Source of the DNA: Lonsdalea iberica
GTDB lineage: Bacteria > Pseudomonadota > Gammaproteobacteria > Enterobacterales > Enterobacteriaceae
DNA length: 64,000 bases
Assembly (NCBI RefSeq): GCF_002111585.1
Contig: NZ_LUTP01000017.1
Location: 1-64,000 of the forward strand
Reading direction: 5' to 3'
A program made the translations under genes and the position numbers. The notes below the pieces were generated by a model. That model was not told where the DNA came from. It was given only the letters and a program-made list of their open reading frames with translations, and made no database searches. Below are positions 38,561-49,054 of the stretch, piece by piece. Positions within the stretch are counted from its first letter, which is position 1, and each line of letters begins with the position of its first letter.

Positions 38561-39070
38561 ATGTCATCCAACGCTGCCCCGGCGAAAATCGCCATCGTGA
38601 TGGGTTCAAAGAGTGACTGGGCCACCATGCAGTTCGCAGCAGAAATCCTCACCACGCTGAATCTCCCTTTCCACGTTGAAATCGTGTCCGCGCACCGCAC
38701 GCCGGATAAACTGTTCCGTTTTGCCGAAGCGGCGGCGGATAACGGCTTTGACGTCATCATTGCCGGAGCCGGTGGCGCTGCGCACCTGCCTGGTATGCTG
38801 GCCGCCAAAACGCTGGTGCCGGTGCTGGGCGTTCCGGTCCAGAGCGCAGCGCTGAGCGGGGTGGACAGCCTGTACTCCATCGTGCAGATGCCGCGCGGCA
38901 TTCCGGTGGGGACGCTGGCGATAGGCAAAGCCGGCGCGGCCAATGCCGCCCTGCTCGCCGCACAGATTCTGGCGTTGCATGACCGCGAGCTGGCGACGCG
39001 TTTGACGGATTGGCGTCAGCGCCAAACCGACGATGTGCTCCAGCACGCCGATCCGCGGGAGGAAGCATGA
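38561..39070 (+). CDS. purE: N5-carboxyaminoimidazole ribonucleotide mutase PurE
   Basis: A 169-residue class I PurE. It converts N5-CAIR to CAIR in purine synthesis. Motifs [18 protein letters not shown] and [13 protein letters not shown] mark the octamer active site, including the catalytic His in SAHRTP/GAAHLPG. ATG 38561 is used in E. coli-like proteins; the frame extends to 38501 without support. It overlaps purK by four bases, and a PurR operator precedes it. Confidence 0.97.
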   Translation: MSSNAAPAKIAIVMGSKSDWATMQFAAEILTTLNLPFHVEIVSAHRTPDKLFRFAEAAADNGFDVIIAGAGGAAHLPGMLAAKTLVPVLGVPVQSAALSGVDSLYSIVQMPRGIPVGTLAIGKAGAANAALLAAQILALHDRELATRLTDWRQRQTDDVLQHADPREEA

Positions 39071-40137
39071 AACCGGTCTGTGTATTGGGTAACGGTCAAC
39101 TGGGACGCATGCTGCGTCAGGCTGGCGAACCGCTGGGCATCGCGGTCTATCCGGTGGGACTGGATGCCGAGCCCGAGTCTATCCCCTACCAGCACAGCGT
39201 CATCACCGCAGAAATCGAACGCTGGCCGGAAACCGCCCTCACCCGCCAGCTGGCGACGCAGCCTACATTTATCAATCGCGATATTTTCCCGCGTCTGGCC
39301 GATCGTTATACGCAGAAACAGCTGTTGGACGAGCTGCAGCTAGCAACGGCGCCGTGGCAGTTGCTAAGCAGCGCCGACGCCTGGCCCGACATCTTCAGTC
39401 GGTTGGGCGAACTGGCCATCGTCAAACGCCGCGTCGGCGGCTACGACGGCCGCGGCCAGTGGCGTCTGCGCCCCGGTGATGAGGCAACGCTGCCCGTGGA
39501 CTGCTACGGCGAGTGCATCGTCGAGCAGGGAATTAACTTTTCCGGCGAAGTGTCGCTGATCGGCGCGCGCAACGCACTGGGCGAGTGCGTGTTTTATCCG
39601 CTGACCCACAATCTGCATCAGGACGGCATTCTGCGCACCAGCGTCGCGCTGCCCCATCCTGAACCGGCCTTGCAACGGCAGGCTGAAAAGATGCTGTCCG
39701 CCATTTTGCATCATCTGGGCTATGTCGGCGTGATGGCGATGGAGTGCTTTATCGTCGGCGACCAACTGCTGATCAACGAGCTCGCGCCGCGCGTGCATAA
39801 CAGCGGCCACTGGACCCAGAACGGCGCGTCTATCAGTCAGTTCGAACTGCATTTGCGTGCAATCCTCGATTTGCCGATGCCCGCGCCCGTCGTCAGCACG
39901 CCGTCGGTGATGGTCAATCTTATCGGTACTGACGTGAATGCCGACTGGCTGACGCTGCCGCTGACGCATCTGCACTGGTATGAGAAAGCCGTGCGTCCGG
40001 GCCGAAAGGTCGGGCATCTGAATCTCAGCGATCCGGACTCCGCGCTCCTCCGCGAAACGCTACAGGCGCTGACGCCGATGCTGCCTTCGGAGTATCAGTC
40101 CGGGCTTACGTGGGCGCAACAAAAGCTATCGGCCTGA
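39067..40137 (+). CDS. purK: N5-carboxyaminoimidazole ribonucleotide synthase PurK
   Basis: A 356-residue ATP-grasp enzyme making N5-CAIR from AIR, ATP and bicarbonate, the step before PurE. N-terminal [23 protein letters not shown]-grasp lysine region [16 protein letters not shown], and C-terminal metal/ATP residues in [18 protein letters not shown]. Start ATG 39067 overlaps the purE stop (ATGA), giving coupling. The frame's upstream extension to 39010 lies inside purE. Confidence 0.97.
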   Translation: MKPVCVLGNGQLGRMLRQAGEPLGIAVYPVGLDAEPESIPYQHSVITAEIERWPETALTRQLATQPTFINRDIFPRLADRYTQKQLLDELQLATAPWQLLSSADAWPDIFSRLGELAIVKRRVGGYDGRGQWRLRPGDEATLPVDCYGECIVEQGINFSGEVSLIGARNALGECVFYPLTHNLHQDGILRTSVALPHPEPALQRQAEKMLSAILHHLGYVGVMAMECFIVGDQLLINELAPRVHNSGHWTQNGASISQFELHLRAILDLPMPAPVVSTPSVMVNLIGTDVNADWLTLPLTHLHWYEKAVRPGRKVGHLNLSDPDSALLRETLQALTPMLPSEYQSGLTWAQQKLSA

Positions 40138-40592
40138 TCTCGGGCTGCGCGGATGTCCCCGGAGATCCGCGCGCCGACGCCACGTTTTAACACCGTGCTT
40201 GCCCGTCGCCTCGTCAGGGGGGCGTGGCAGGCGACCGGGTTTGCACCCGTGATTTATTTCGCGGGATAATAGCGCCGTCATTCAGGCCATCAGATTGTGA
40301 CTGAATGCGATGACCGCGTGTTATCACCGTGGCGCTCACGGAAACTGGTATTTAAGGATGTATTTCCCGCAATGAAGATTTCTCCTCTGTTCATCGGTGT
40401 TTTTCCCGGCTTATCGCCGTCATGTGTTGTCCTATCCGCTGCTCCGCTGCGTCGCCGTCCGCCTGCGAGAAGAATGTCAGCATCACTCGACAATAGTGGT
40501 CCTGATGTGACTACCCTCGCACACTTCGCCCGGCCCCACGTTGTGAGCCGGACGTCTGTTTTATATGCATGACTCGCTCAGGAGAGAGTTGT
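40138..40592. other. Intergenic region between purK and sdaC
   Basis: No gene. It holds a hairpin just after purK (GCGCGGAT 40147-40154 with ATCCGCGC 40165-40172, weak T tail, possible terminator) and a CRP-like site at 40506-40521. Confidence 0.55.
40506..40521 (+). promoter_or_regulatory. CRP-like site upstream of sdaC
   Basis: TGTGA-CTACCC-TCGCA matches the CRP core TGTGA-N6-TCACA at nine of ten positions. It ends 71 bases before the sdaC ATG. In E. coli sdaC is under catabolite control, which makes the site plausible. Confidence 0.5.
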
Positions 40593-41876
40593 ATGAGCTC
40601 AATTCAGGAAAGCAGCGCGGTCTTTGACACCGCCTCCACTTGGCGTAAAAGCGATACCGTCTGGATGTTGGGACTGTATGGCACGGCCATCGGCGCCGGG
40701 GTGCTGTTTTTGCCCATTAACGCCGGTATAGGCGGTTTGTTGCCGCTCATCATCATGGCAGTTATCGCGTTTCCCATGACCCACTATTCGCATCGCGCAC
40801 TATGCCGTTTCGTCCTGTCAGGCAAAGGGGACGCGGAAGATATCACCGAGGTGGTGGAGGAACATTTCGGCGCCCGGGCCGGTCATCTCATCACTCTGCT
40901 GTACTTTTTCGCAATCTACCCCATTCTGCTCGTCTACAGCGTGGCAATCACCAATACCGTCGACAGCTTTATCACGCACCAGCTACACCTGCCTTCGCCG
41001 CCGCGCGCGCTGCTCGCACTGACGCTGATTTTGTGTCTGATGTTCGTGGTGCGCTTCGGGGAAGCCACCATCGTGAAAGCGATGAGCGTGCTGGTGTATC
41101 CGTTCTTGACCGTGCTGTTGCTGCTAGCCTGCTATCTGGTGCCGCACTGGAATCTATCGGTATTCCATACGTTGTCGCTGTCCGGAGCCGTGAACGGCAG
41201 CAGCCTACCCGCGACGCTGTGGCTGGCGATTCCGGTGATGGTGTTCTCCTTCAACCACTCGCCGATTATCTCTTCGTTCGCCGTGGCCAAGCGTAAGGAG
41301 TACGGCGATGCGGCGGAGAAGAAGTGCGCGCGTATCCTGTCCTACAGCCATGTGATGATGGTATTGACGGTCATGTTCTTCGTGTTCAGCTGCGTACTGG
41401 CGCTGTCGCCGGAAGAGCTGATGGCGGCGAAAACGCAAAATATTTCGATTTTGTCTTATCTGGCGAACCACTTTGACAGCGCGCTTATCGGCTATGCGGC
41501 GCCGCTGATCGCGACCGTCGCCATCTCCAAGTCGTTCCTGGGTCACTACCTGGGCGCGGGCGAAGGATTCAACGGACTGGTGGTGAAAACGCTGCGGCGA
41601 CGCGGCAAAACGCTGGCACCTCGTACGCTGAACCGCATCACCACTGTTTTTATGCTGCTGACCACTTGGGCAGTGGCCACGTGGAATCCCAGCATTTTGG
41701 GGATGATTGAAACGCTGGGCGGCCCGATCATCGCCTGCCTGCTGTTTTTAATGCCGATGTATGCGATCCATCGCGTCCCTGCGATGCGGCGCTATAGCGG
41801 CCAGCTCAGCAATCTCTTCGTGACGCTGACGGGACTGATTGCGATGACCGCAATTATCTACAGCCTGTGTCAGTAA
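40593..41876 (+). CDS. sdaC: Serine transporter SdaC (HAAAP family)
   Basis: A 427-residue inner-membrane serine:proton symporter with eleven hydrophobic segments. Conserved stretches shared with E. coli SdaC include WMLGLYGTAIGAGVLFLPIN, HFGARAGHLITLLYFFAIYP, VMVFSFNHSPIISSFAVAK and SFLGHYLGAGEGFNG. TdcC is the closest alternative but these match SdaC better. GGAGAG precedes ATG 40593; the frame starts at 40569. In E. coli sdaB (serine deaminase) follows; here ppk follows instead, so the partner enzyme is elsewhere. Confidence 0.93.
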   Translation: MSSIQESSAVFDTASTWRKSDTVWMLGLYGTAIGAGVLFLPINAGIGGLLPLIIMAVIAFPMTHYSHRALCRFVLSGKGDAEDITEVVEEHFGARAGHLITLLYFFAIYPILLVYSVAITNTVDSFITHQLHLPSPPRALLALTLILCLMFVVRFGEATIVKAMSVLVYPFLTVLLLLACYLVPHWNLSVFHTLSLSGAVNGSSLPATLWLAIPVMVFSFNHSPIISSFAVAKRKEYGDAAEKKCARILSYSHVMMVLTVMFFVFSCVLALSPEELMAAKTQNISILSYLANHFDSALIGYAAPLIATVAISKSFLGHYLGAGEGFNGLVVKTLRRRGKTLAPRTLNRITTVFMLLTTWAVATWNPSILGMIETLGGPIIACLLFLMPMYAIHRVPAMRRYSGQLSNLFVTLTGLIAMTAIIYSLCQ

Positions 41877-41880
41877 CCCC

Positions 41881-41920
41881 CGGAGTGCGGCGCTATGCGC
41901 CGCACTCCGTCGCTGTTTTG
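41881..41920 (+). terminator. Strong intrinsic terminator of sdaC
   Basis: A 13-bp perfect stem, 41881-41893 with 41897-41909 (CGGAGTGCGGCGC), tiny loop, then CTGTTTTG. It begins four bases after the stop. Confidence 0.88.
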
Positions 41921-42068
41921 TATACACGTCAATGCACACCGTGAATCCCCACCCCCGTTCAACGGCATAATAAAAAGTCCATTTGAATACTCGCCATGCC
42001 CGTCATTCACGCGCCATAATGGTAATGGATAGTAGAAACACTTCAGTAAATCATTTAACGGAGTGAGA

Positions 42069-44132
42069 ATGAGTCAGGACAAACTCTACATAGACAAAGA
42101 GTTGAGTTGGTTATCTTTCAATGAACGCGTACTTCAAGAAGCCGCCGACAAGAATAATCCGCTGATTGAACGTATGCGCTTTCTGGGCATCTACTCCAGC
42201 AATTTGGATGAATTCTACAAGGTCCGATTCGCCGAACTGAAACGTCGTATTCTGATTAACGAAGAGCAAGGTTCCGCCAGCGGACTGCGTCATCTGCTCA
42301 GCAAAATTCAGATGCGCGTACTGAAAACCGATCAGTTGTTCGACAATTTGTATAATGAGCTGCTGCTGGAGATGGCGCGCAACCAGATTTTTTTGGTCAA
42401 CGAGCGGCAGGTGTCGCCCAACCAGCAAGCGTGGCTGCGCGACTACTTCAAGCACTACCTGCGTCCGCACATCACCCCGATTCTACTGCTGCCTGAAACC
42501 AATCTGATTCAGTTTCTGAAAGACGATTACACCTATTTGGCTATCGAAATTATTCGCGGTGAGAAGACGGACTACGCGCTGTTGGAAATCCCTTCCGACA
42601 AGGTCGCTCGCTTCGTCGATCTGCCGCCGGAAGCGCCACATCGTCGCAAAACCATGATCCTCATCGATAATATCCTCCGCTACTGTCTGGATGATATTTT
42701 CCGCGGCTTTTTCGATTACGACGAGCTTAACGCCTACTCCATGAAGATGACCCGCGACGCCGAGTACGATCTGGTGACGGAAATGGAGTCCAGCCTGCTG
42801 GAGCTGATGTCGTCCAGCCTCAAACAGCGGCTGACGGCCAAGCCGGTCCGCTTCGTCTATCAACGCGACATGCCGGATGCGATGGTGGAGTGCCTGCTCA
42901 AGAAACTGGATATCACCTCCTACGACTCTGTCATCCCCGGTGGCCGCTACCACAACTTCAAGGACTTCATCGGCTTTCCAAACGTGGGGCGCGCCAACCT
43001 GGTCAACAAGCCGCTGCCACGCCTGCGTCATCTGGGATTCAATCACTTCCGCAACGGCTTTGACGCTATCCGTGAGCGCGATGTGCTGCTGTACTACCCT
43101 TACCATACCTTCGAGCACGTGCTGGAGATTCTGCGGCAGGCGTCCTTCGACCCCAGCGTGCTGGCGATTAAAATCAACATCTATCGTGTCGCCAAAGATT
43201 CCCGCATTATCAACTCCATGATCCACGCCGCGCATAACGGCAAAAAGGTCACGGTGGTGGTGGAACTGCAGGCGCGTTTCGATGAGGCCGCCAACATCCA
43301 CTGGGCGAAAAGACTGACAGAAGCCGGCGTGCACGTCATCTTCTCCATTCCCGGCCTGAAAATTCACGCCAAGCTGTTTTTGATCTCACGGCGTGAAGGC
43401 GACAACGTGGTGCGCTATGCACATATCGGCACCGGCAACTTCAACGAAAAAACCGCGCGGCTATATACCGACTACTCGCTGCTTACGGCTGACGAACGTA
43501 TCACCAACGAAGTGCGCCGGGTCTTCAACTTCATCGAAAACCCGTACCGGCCGGTGAGCTTCGATCACCTCCTGGTGTCCCCCCAGAACTCCCGCAGCCG
43601 CCTCTATGAGCTGATCGACCGCGAAATCGCCAACGCGCAGAATGGACTCGAGGCGAGAATCACCCTGAAGGTGAACAACCTCGTGGACAAAGGCCTGGTG
43701 GACCGGCTCTATGCCGCTTCCGGCGCCGGGGTGAAAATGAACCTATTGGTCCGTGGAATGTGCTCGCTCATTCCCGGTATCCCGGGGATCAGTGATAATA
43801 TCCGCGTCACCAGCATCATAGATCGTTATCTGGAGCATGACCGACTGTACGTTTTCCACAACGGCGGCGACAAGCAAGTGTTTCTCTCCTCCGCCGACTG
43901 GATGACCCGCAACATCGATTACCGCATCGAAGTCGCGGTGGAAGTGCTGGACCAGACGCTGAAAGCGCGAATCCTCGACATTCTGGAGATTCTGTTCAGC
44001 GATACGGTCAAAGCCCGCGTGCTGGACAAGGAGTTGAACAATCACTACGTCACTCGTGGCAACCGGCGCAAAGTCCGCGCCCAGAATGCGATCTATGAAT
44101 ATCTTAAGGTCCTTGAGCAACCCGAAGAGTAG
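42069..44132 (+). CDS. ppk: Polyphosphate kinase 1
   Basis: A 687-residue Ppk1, the same length as E. coli's. It polymerises the ATP gamma-phosphate into polyphosphate at the membrane. N-terminal [19 protein letters not shown], the autophosphorylated His in [16 protein letters not shown] (about H433) and the nearby [14 protein letters not shown] are all present. GGAG precedes ATG 42069. The ppx reading frame starts 9 bases after the stop, as in the usual ppk-ppx operon. Confidence 0.97.
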   Translation: MSQDKLYIDKELSWLSFNERVLQEAADKNNPLIERMRFLGIYSSNLDEFYKVRFAELKRRILINEEQGSASGLRHLLSKIQMRVLKTDQLFDNLYNELLLEMARNQIFLVNERQVSPNQQAWLRDYFKHYLRPHITPILLLPETNLIQFLKDDYTYLAIEIIRGEKTDYALLEIPSDKVARFVDLPPEAPHRRKTMILIDNILRYCLDDIFRGFFDYDELNAYSMKMTRDAEYDLVTEMESSLLELMSSSLKQRLTAKPVRFVYQRDMPDAMVECLLKKLDITSYDSVIPGGRYHNFKDFIGFPNVGRANLVNKPLPRLRHLGFNHFRNGFDAIRERDVLLYYPYHTFEHVLEILRQASFDPSVLAIKINIYRVAKDSRIINSMIHAAHNGKKVTVVVELQARFDEAANIHWAKRLTEAGVHVIFSIPGLKIHAKLFLISRREGDNVVRYAHIGTGNFNEKTARLYTDYSLLTADERITNEVRRVFNFIENPYRPVSFDHLLVSPQNSRSRLYELIDREIANAQNGLEARITLKVNNLVDKGLVDRLYAASGAGVKMNLLVRGMCSLIPGIPGISDNIRVTSIIDRYLEHDRLYVFHNGGDKQVFLSSADWMTRNIDYRIEVAVEVLDQTLKARILDILEILFSDTVKARVLDKELNNHYVTRGNRRKVRAQNAIYEYLKVLEQPEE

Positions 44133-44141
44133 GCCAGAGCC

Positions 44142-45685
44142 ATGCCTTTAACCGACAATATCGCTGAAAAACCCCAGGAATTCGCCGCCATCGATCTGGC
44201 TCCAACAGTTTTCATATGGTGGTCGCCCGCGTGGTCAATGGCGCGCTTCAGGTGCTTAGCCGCCTAAAACAACGGGTGCATATGGTAGACGGACTCGACA
44301 GCCACAATCGGTTGAGCGAGGAGTCCATGGAACGTGGTTTGAACTGTCTTATGCTGTTCGCCGAGCGACTGCAAGGATTCCCCGCAGCCAATGTCTCTAT
44401 CGTCGGCACGCATGCCCTGCGAGAAGCCCATAACGCGCAGGAATTTCTGCATCGCGCTGCCAAAATCATTCCCTATCCGATTTCGATTATTTCCGGACAC
44501 GAAGAAGCACGACTGATCTTTATGGGCGTGGAACACACGCAGCCGGAAAAAGGCCGTAAGCTGGTGATCGACATCGGCGGCGGGTCGACGGAGCTGGTGA
44601 TAGGCGAAGATTTCGAGCCTAAGCTGGTGGAAAGCCGCCGCATGGGCTGCGTCAGCTTCGCCCAACTGTTTTTCCCCGACGGCGAAATCAACGCCAACAA
44701 CTTCAAACGCGCCCGTCTTGCCGCCGCGCAACAGCTGGAGAATCTGGCCTGGCAATACCGTATCTACGGATGGGACTATGCGCTGGGCGCCTCCGGCACC
44801 ATCAAGGCCGCCAACGAGATCCTGCTGGCGATGGGCGAGAAAGACGGTCAGATTACGCTGGAACGTCTTGAAATGTTGCGCGATGAGATCTTGAAGCATA
44901 AGAACGTTAAGGCCTTAAGTCTTCCAGGCCTGACGGATGAGCGACAGAACGTGCTGGTTCCCGGCCTGGCCATCCTCTGCGGGGTCTTCGATACGTTGGC
45001 TATCGATAAGCTCAGGCTGTCGGATGGTGCGTTGCGGGAAGGCGTGCTGTATGAAATGGAGGGCCGCTTCCGCCATCAGGATATCCGTATCCGCACCGCG
45101 AAAAGTTTGGCAAGCCATTACAACATTGACCGCGAGCAGGCCAATCGCGTACGTGAAACGGCGGAACTCCTGTACGGCCAGTGGGAAGAACAGAATCCCA
45201 CGCTAGTGAATCCGCAGTTGGAAGCCATTTTGAAATGGGCGGCCATGCTGTATGAAGTGGGCCTCGGTATCAACCATAGCGGAATGCACCGCCACTCCGC
45301 CTACATACTGCAATATACCAATCTGCCAGGCTTCAATCAGGAGCAGCAGATGGTGCTGTCACTGTTAGTGCGCTGGCATCGCAAGACGATAAAAACAGAC
45401 GAGCTGCCGCGCCTGAATCAGTTCAAAAAGAAACAGTACATGCCAATGATACTGCTGCTGCGGCTGGCTACGCTGCTAAACAACCAGCGCCAAGCTACGA
45501 CGTCGCCGCAGACGCTGCGTCTGGCGACAGACGATCGCACCTGGACCCTGATTTTCCCGTTCGGCTATTTCAGTCAAAATACGCTGGTGCAGCTCGACCT
45601 GGAAAAAGAGCAGGAATACTGGCAGGGCATCAGCGACTGGACGTTATTGATTGAAGAGGAAAAAGAGTCGCCGACGCAGATTTAG
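44142..45685 (+). pseudogene. ppx: Exopolyphosphatase Ppx with a one-base deletion near codon 19
   Basis: The natural start is ATG 44142, which opens [19 protein letters not shown]. There the frame breaks: the DNA reads GATCTGGCTCCAACAG where GATCTGGGCTCCAACAG would give the phosphate-binding motif DLGSNSFHM. One G is missing at 44198-44199. From ATG 44216 the frame continues normally to 45685, and with the base restored the protein would be 514 residues, the E. coli size. Later motifs are intact: [11 protein letters not shown] and the C-terminal HD-like half. Ppx trims polyphosphate and pppGpp. A start at 44216 would lose the nucleotide/phosphate loop, so the product should be inactive. A homopolymer sequencing error is an equally good explanation. 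Confidence 0.85.
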
Positions 45686-45725
45686 GGCAGGACGAATGCC
45701 CCGGCGCCTTACTCCTGCTTCACAT

Positions 45726-45741
45726 TGTGAAATTTTTCACA
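45726..45741. promoter_or_regulatory. Perfect CRP-type palindrome
   Basis: TGTGA-AATTTT-TCACA, all ten core positions of the CRP consensus with the correct 6-base spacer. It lies 40 bases after ppx and 107 bases before the yfgG-like gene. A symmetrical site cannot be oriented; the yfgG-like gene is the only nearby downstream target. Confidence 0.7.
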
Positions 45742-45848
45742 TTTTCGCCTGAGGGTGATTTTTTGCCCCAGGCGCATTGACCCCGCTGTCAGCTTGTGTC
45801 TAAATAAACAACAGCGAATGTCCGCTTTTATCAGGAATACATCCGGTA

Positions 45849-46076
45849 ATGTCTACGATTACCCCCAGGCGAAGATTCATGTTACGTCAACGACGAAGTA
45901 GTACGCGTATAGCCCGTACCGTACTCATGATCAGTCTCATCATTCTGTTAGGTCGCTTTGTTTATTCCGCCGTCGGCGCCTTTCTTTATCACCAGGAAAT
46001 TCAGCAGCAAATACGCGTTGAGCATCCCCTGGCCACATCTACCGTCACCCCCCTGCTCAACGAGAGTAGTCGCTAA
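45849..46076 (+). CDS. yfgG: Small membrane protein of the YfgG/DUF2633 family
   Basis: A 75-residue protein with a basic N-terminus (RRRFMLRQRRSSTRIART), one membrane segment (VLMISLIILLGRFVYSAVGAF) and a short polar tail. E. coli YfgG has the same layout and also follows ppk-ppx closely. E. coli YfgG has been tied to metal (nickel/cobalt) stress; the molecular role is unclear. ATG 45849 is chosen by analogy; ATG 45879 is possible. Confidence 0.75.
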   Translation: MSTITPRRRFMLRQRRSSTRIARTVLMISLIILLGRFVYSAVGAFLYHQEIQQQIRVEHPLATSTVTPLLNESSR

Positions 46077-46201
46077 GCCCACGCGTTCTGCTGATTTCAG
46101 CTATTTTATGATTACCGACTCGCATCGAGGCGGGCGTTGTGTATTCGTGTCACATACGATGCAGACGATGACCGCGTCATCCAGCAAGCAGGAGGTCAAT
46201 A

Positions 46202-46468
46202 ATGGCAAGTGGTTGGTCAAGTGACGGTTCCGTACAGGAACAAATCGACGCCACCGTCGATGATGCCATCGCGCAGGCGCGCAGCCAGTTACATCGCGGC
46301 GAAAGCGCCGACTACTGCGAGGAGTGCGGGGAGCCGATCCCAGAAGCCCGGCGAAAAGCGTTACCGGGCGTACGCTACTGCGTTGTCTGTCAGGGAAAAA
46401 TCGACAAACAGCGCAACATCAATGCTGGCTACAATCGCCGAGGCAGTAAAGACAGCCAGCTTCGTTGA
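46202..46468 (+). CDS. ybiI: DksA/TraR-type zinc-finger protein (YbiI-like)
   Basis: An 88-residue protein with a four-cysteine zinc finger CEECGEPIPEARR...YCVVCQ at about residues 39-65 and a helical N-terminus (QEQIDATVDDAIAQARSQL). It resembles E. coli YbiI. It lacks the long coiled coil of DksA, so direct ppGpp-type control of RNA polymerase is uncertain. AGGAGG stands before the ATG. Confidence 0.85.
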   Translation: MASGWSSDGSVQEQIDATVDDAIAQARSQLHRGESADYCEECGEPIPEARRKALPGVRYCVVCQGKIDKQRNINAGYNRRGSKDSQLR

Positions 46469-46505
46469 GTGGCGGACGCCGCAACTGCGCAGCGTCTTTA
46501 CTTTG

Positions 46506-46933
46506 TTACCGCGCCACCAGCACCGACGTTTTGGCGTGGCGCACAATCGCCGAGGAGTTGGACCCCAGCAGGTAGGTTTTAACGCTAGGGCGGCGTGAAC
46601 CGACCACTATCAGATCGGCCTTGATCTCCTCGGCCAGCTCCAATACCTCATCGCGCGGCGTGGGAAGGTAATACTGTGGTCAAGCTGCTCAGCCGGAAGG
46701 TCGATCTGGCTCAATAGTTCGTGCAGCTTTTCATCCGCCTTGATCACCGCCTCGTTTTCAAACTCCTTCAGTCCGAACGCATAAGCGGAAATGTAGGCGG
46801 AAACATCCGGGAGAACATGAAAAAGATGCAGTTTCGCACCGGATAATTTTGCGAGAAACGTGGCCTGAGACAGTGCGTTTTGGGTCAAATCTTCTTCATC
46901 GATATCGACTGGCACCAAGATAGTCTTATACAT
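46506..46933 (-). pseudogene. uspG: Universal stress protein UspG/UspF-like with a one-base deletion
   Basis: The frame starts MYKTILVPVDIDEEDL at 46933 with AAGGGGG upstream, and follows the UspFG family to residue about 90 (LDHSITF). There the minus strand reads TTCCCACGCC; one more C (TTCCCCACGCC, GGG at 46662-46664 on the plus strand) restores [15 protein letters not shown] and then [19 protein letters not shown] to a stop at 46506. With the base added the protein is 142 residues, the E. coli UspG length. As written the frame ends at 46610 after 107 residues and loses the ATP-binding GSRRP...GS motif. True decay or a homopolymer indel error. Confidence 0.85.
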
Positions 46934-47151
46934 AACAGCCCCCTTCCCTGTGTGCCTTGGCAGTCTCAGCGTAGCTCTGTTTTCCGTTGAGATAAATGGC
47001 GATGGTCCACTTTTGTGAGTTGGGCGTCAATGAGTCACAAGAATCAAATATACTTAACATACAAATAGTTACTGCATCACCATTTGCCAGCCGTCCAAAA
47101 GCCTTTATGCTTCCTCTGTTTCCGAACACTGACTTTTACGAGCATTACATC

Positions 47152-47514
47152 ATGTCTGCCAATCACGATTTATTTCTCCGCCTTTCGCGCTCCGCTTTTC
47201 GCCAACGGTTTCATCTTGGCCCCAAAGAGCGTGATTATTGCTATAGCAAAGGCAAAAGTGTGATCGCTTCACACGCCGCCGACTTCATCGCGCAGCGGCT
47301 GGCGCCCGCGCAGCCTAAAAATGATGGAACACAGACGCCCATGCGCGGACATCCGGTCTTTATCGCCCAGCATGCCACGGCAACCTGCTGCCGAGGGTGC
47401 TTGTCAAAATGGCACGGCATCGCCAAACAACGACCGCTGACGGCAGAGGAGCAACACTATATCGTTGGGGTGATTTTGCAGTGGATTGAGCAGGATTTAG
47501 CGACGGCATCGTAG
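47152..47514 (+). CDS. DUF4186 family protein
   Basis: A 120-residue cytoplasmic protein of the DUF4186 family, of unknown function. The family hallmark is intact: RLAPAQPKNDGTQTPMRGHP, then FIAQHATATCCRGCLSKWH, with a CC-x-x-C cysteine cluster and several histidines that could bind a metal. ATG 47152 is chosen because family members begin about here; the open frame reaches 46996 without similarity. Divergent from uspG. Confidence 0.8.
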   Translation: MSANHDLFLRLSRSAFRQRFHLGPKERDYCYSKGKSVIASHAADFIAQRLAPAQPKNDGTQTPMRGHPVFIAQHATATCCRGCLSKWHGIAKQRPLTAEEQHYIVGVILQWIEQDLATAS

Positions 47515-47659
47515 ACAAAAAACGGGCGGGGGAATTGATGGCGGGTCGCGAAAAAGGCGCTCCCTGATTGATAAGCGCTGTCGTTTCTGATGGAGCGACA
47601 GCGAGGGACATACTTTTATCGGTCCGTTTCTCGAAAGAGAAAGCGGACCGTGTGGGCAA

Positions 47660-49054
47660 TTACATACTCACGATATTGACCTGAACATCTCCTGCCGAAG
47701 AAAAAGTGACATACGTGCAAGATTCGCCTGAACTGAAAAACAGTTCGATCACGCCAAAGTCAATAAACATGTTCATCCATGAAATGTCTTTGCTTAACGT
47801 GAACGCGTGAGGTTTTTCAAACTCGGTGATCCCCTCTGCTTTTGCCGAGCGGCGCACAATGCTGCAATCACGGGTTGCGGGAATGTAAGTCACGACAAAA
47901 GTCCAGTCACTACCGCCAACCTCGATTTTGATCTCGCTGGCGGTACTGCCCTGAAAGTCAAAGCCGATGTAGCCCCTCCCATCAATCGCTAAAGGCAGCG
48001 CAGTATCTTCGATGTCGAGGGTTTCAGTAATTTCTGAAGCAATCGCATCCGAAAAAGAAGAGACCGGTTTGTTTTCGATGTAGTACTCATTGTCCACGTA
48101 GCGCAGTTTGAGTTTACGCATGAGGGTCGCAATACCGATGTTGCTGGACTTGTCGACGATGGGCTGCGCATCCGCATCTTGCCAATAACCCCAATTTGAG
48201 GCCCAACCGAGGCAGTACAGACGATCAAAGCTTTTCATCTCATCATATCCGGCACGCGCACCGTAGAAATCGGGACCGTGATCGATGACTACCGGCGCAG
48301 GTGTTTCGATATTGCCGAACACCATCGTGTCGTAATCCACCGTTCCCACATGCATAAACGTCCCCGTCGTCCCCAACGTTCCGCCATTGGCACCGAATAC
48401 CAGCACGGACTTGTTGTATCCCAGATCGCTACACGACACTTCTAACAACGTAGGGCACTCGATTAACCCCATATTGTCAATCACTATGCTGTCGATATAG
48501 GTGAACGGCGCTTTACCGGTGAGGGAACGATAGATGCCGATCTTGCCGCCTTCGGCCAGATAGATGTACACCGCGCCATTGTGAATGAACGCAAACGGGT
48601 CGCGATAATTTTCAAGCTGCAGTTCATTGGGTTGTACGGGATTGGACTCGCAGGATTTGAAGGTGTAACCCTTATCGTTCGAATACCACAGGTTAGTGGT
48701 TTGCACTCCATCGTTATAGCTGGTGACATAAGCCAACCAAGCACCCGCGCCGTAACCCACCAGATTGTTTTGATCGATCACCACCGAACCGGTGGCGATG
48801 TCTCCCTGTGGCGTGGTGTATTTCGGGATTGCCACCCCATGATCTTCGAATGTCACCCAGTCGGACGTGGTGAAATGTCGCCACTCCGTACCATTACCCC
48901 CCCAGGAATAGTCCCCATTCCATAAAAAGTATCCGTGCCACAGAGAGGTCTCGCTGTCGTACAGAAACGTCTGGATATCATTCATAAAACCCGGTTCTTC
49001 ACTGGATAGGTGAAAACCGTTGCTGAAAACAAATTGTTCAATGACTTCGGCCAT
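47660..49054 (-). CDS. Glycoside hydrolase family 32 protein (fructosidase), no signal peptide
   Basis: A 464-residue GH32 enzyme. The three catalytic motifs are in order: FMNDIQ with nucleophile D26, YRDPF with D152 (transition-state stabiliser) and IECP with acid/base E199, followed by a five-blade propeller and a C-terminal beta-sandwich. Family members split sucrose, inulin, levan or fructo-oligosaccharides. There is no signal peptide and no sucrose PTS, permease or scr regulator nearby, so it is an isolated, presumably cytoplasmic enzyme or one exported by other means. GAGGAG stands before the ATG. Its place next to an orphan phage-type repressor and a tRNA-Ser suggests acquired DNA. Confidence 0.85.
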   Translation of the reverse strand: MAEVIEQFVFSNGFHLSSEEPGFMNDIQTFLYDSETSLWHGYFLWNGDYSWGGNGTEWRHFTTSDWVTFEDHGVAIPKYTTPQGDIATGSVVIDQNNLVGYGAGAWLAYVTSYNDGVQTTNLWYSNDKGYTFKSCESNPVQPNELQLENYRDPFAFIHNGAVYIYLAEGGKIGIYRSLTGKAPFTYIDSIVIDNMGLIECPTLLEVSCSDLGYNKSVLVFGANGGTLGTTGTFMHVGTVDYDTMVFGNIETPAPVVIDHGPDFYGARAGYDEMKSFDRLYCLGWASNWGYWQDADAQPIVDKSSNIGIATLMRKLKLRYVDNEYYIENKPVSSFSDAIASEITETLDIEDTALPLAIDGRGYIGFDFQGSTASEIKIEVGGSDWTFVVTYIPATRDCSIVRRSAKAEGITEFEKPHAFTLSKDISWMNMFIDFGVIELFFSSGESCTYVTFSSAGDVQVNIVSM

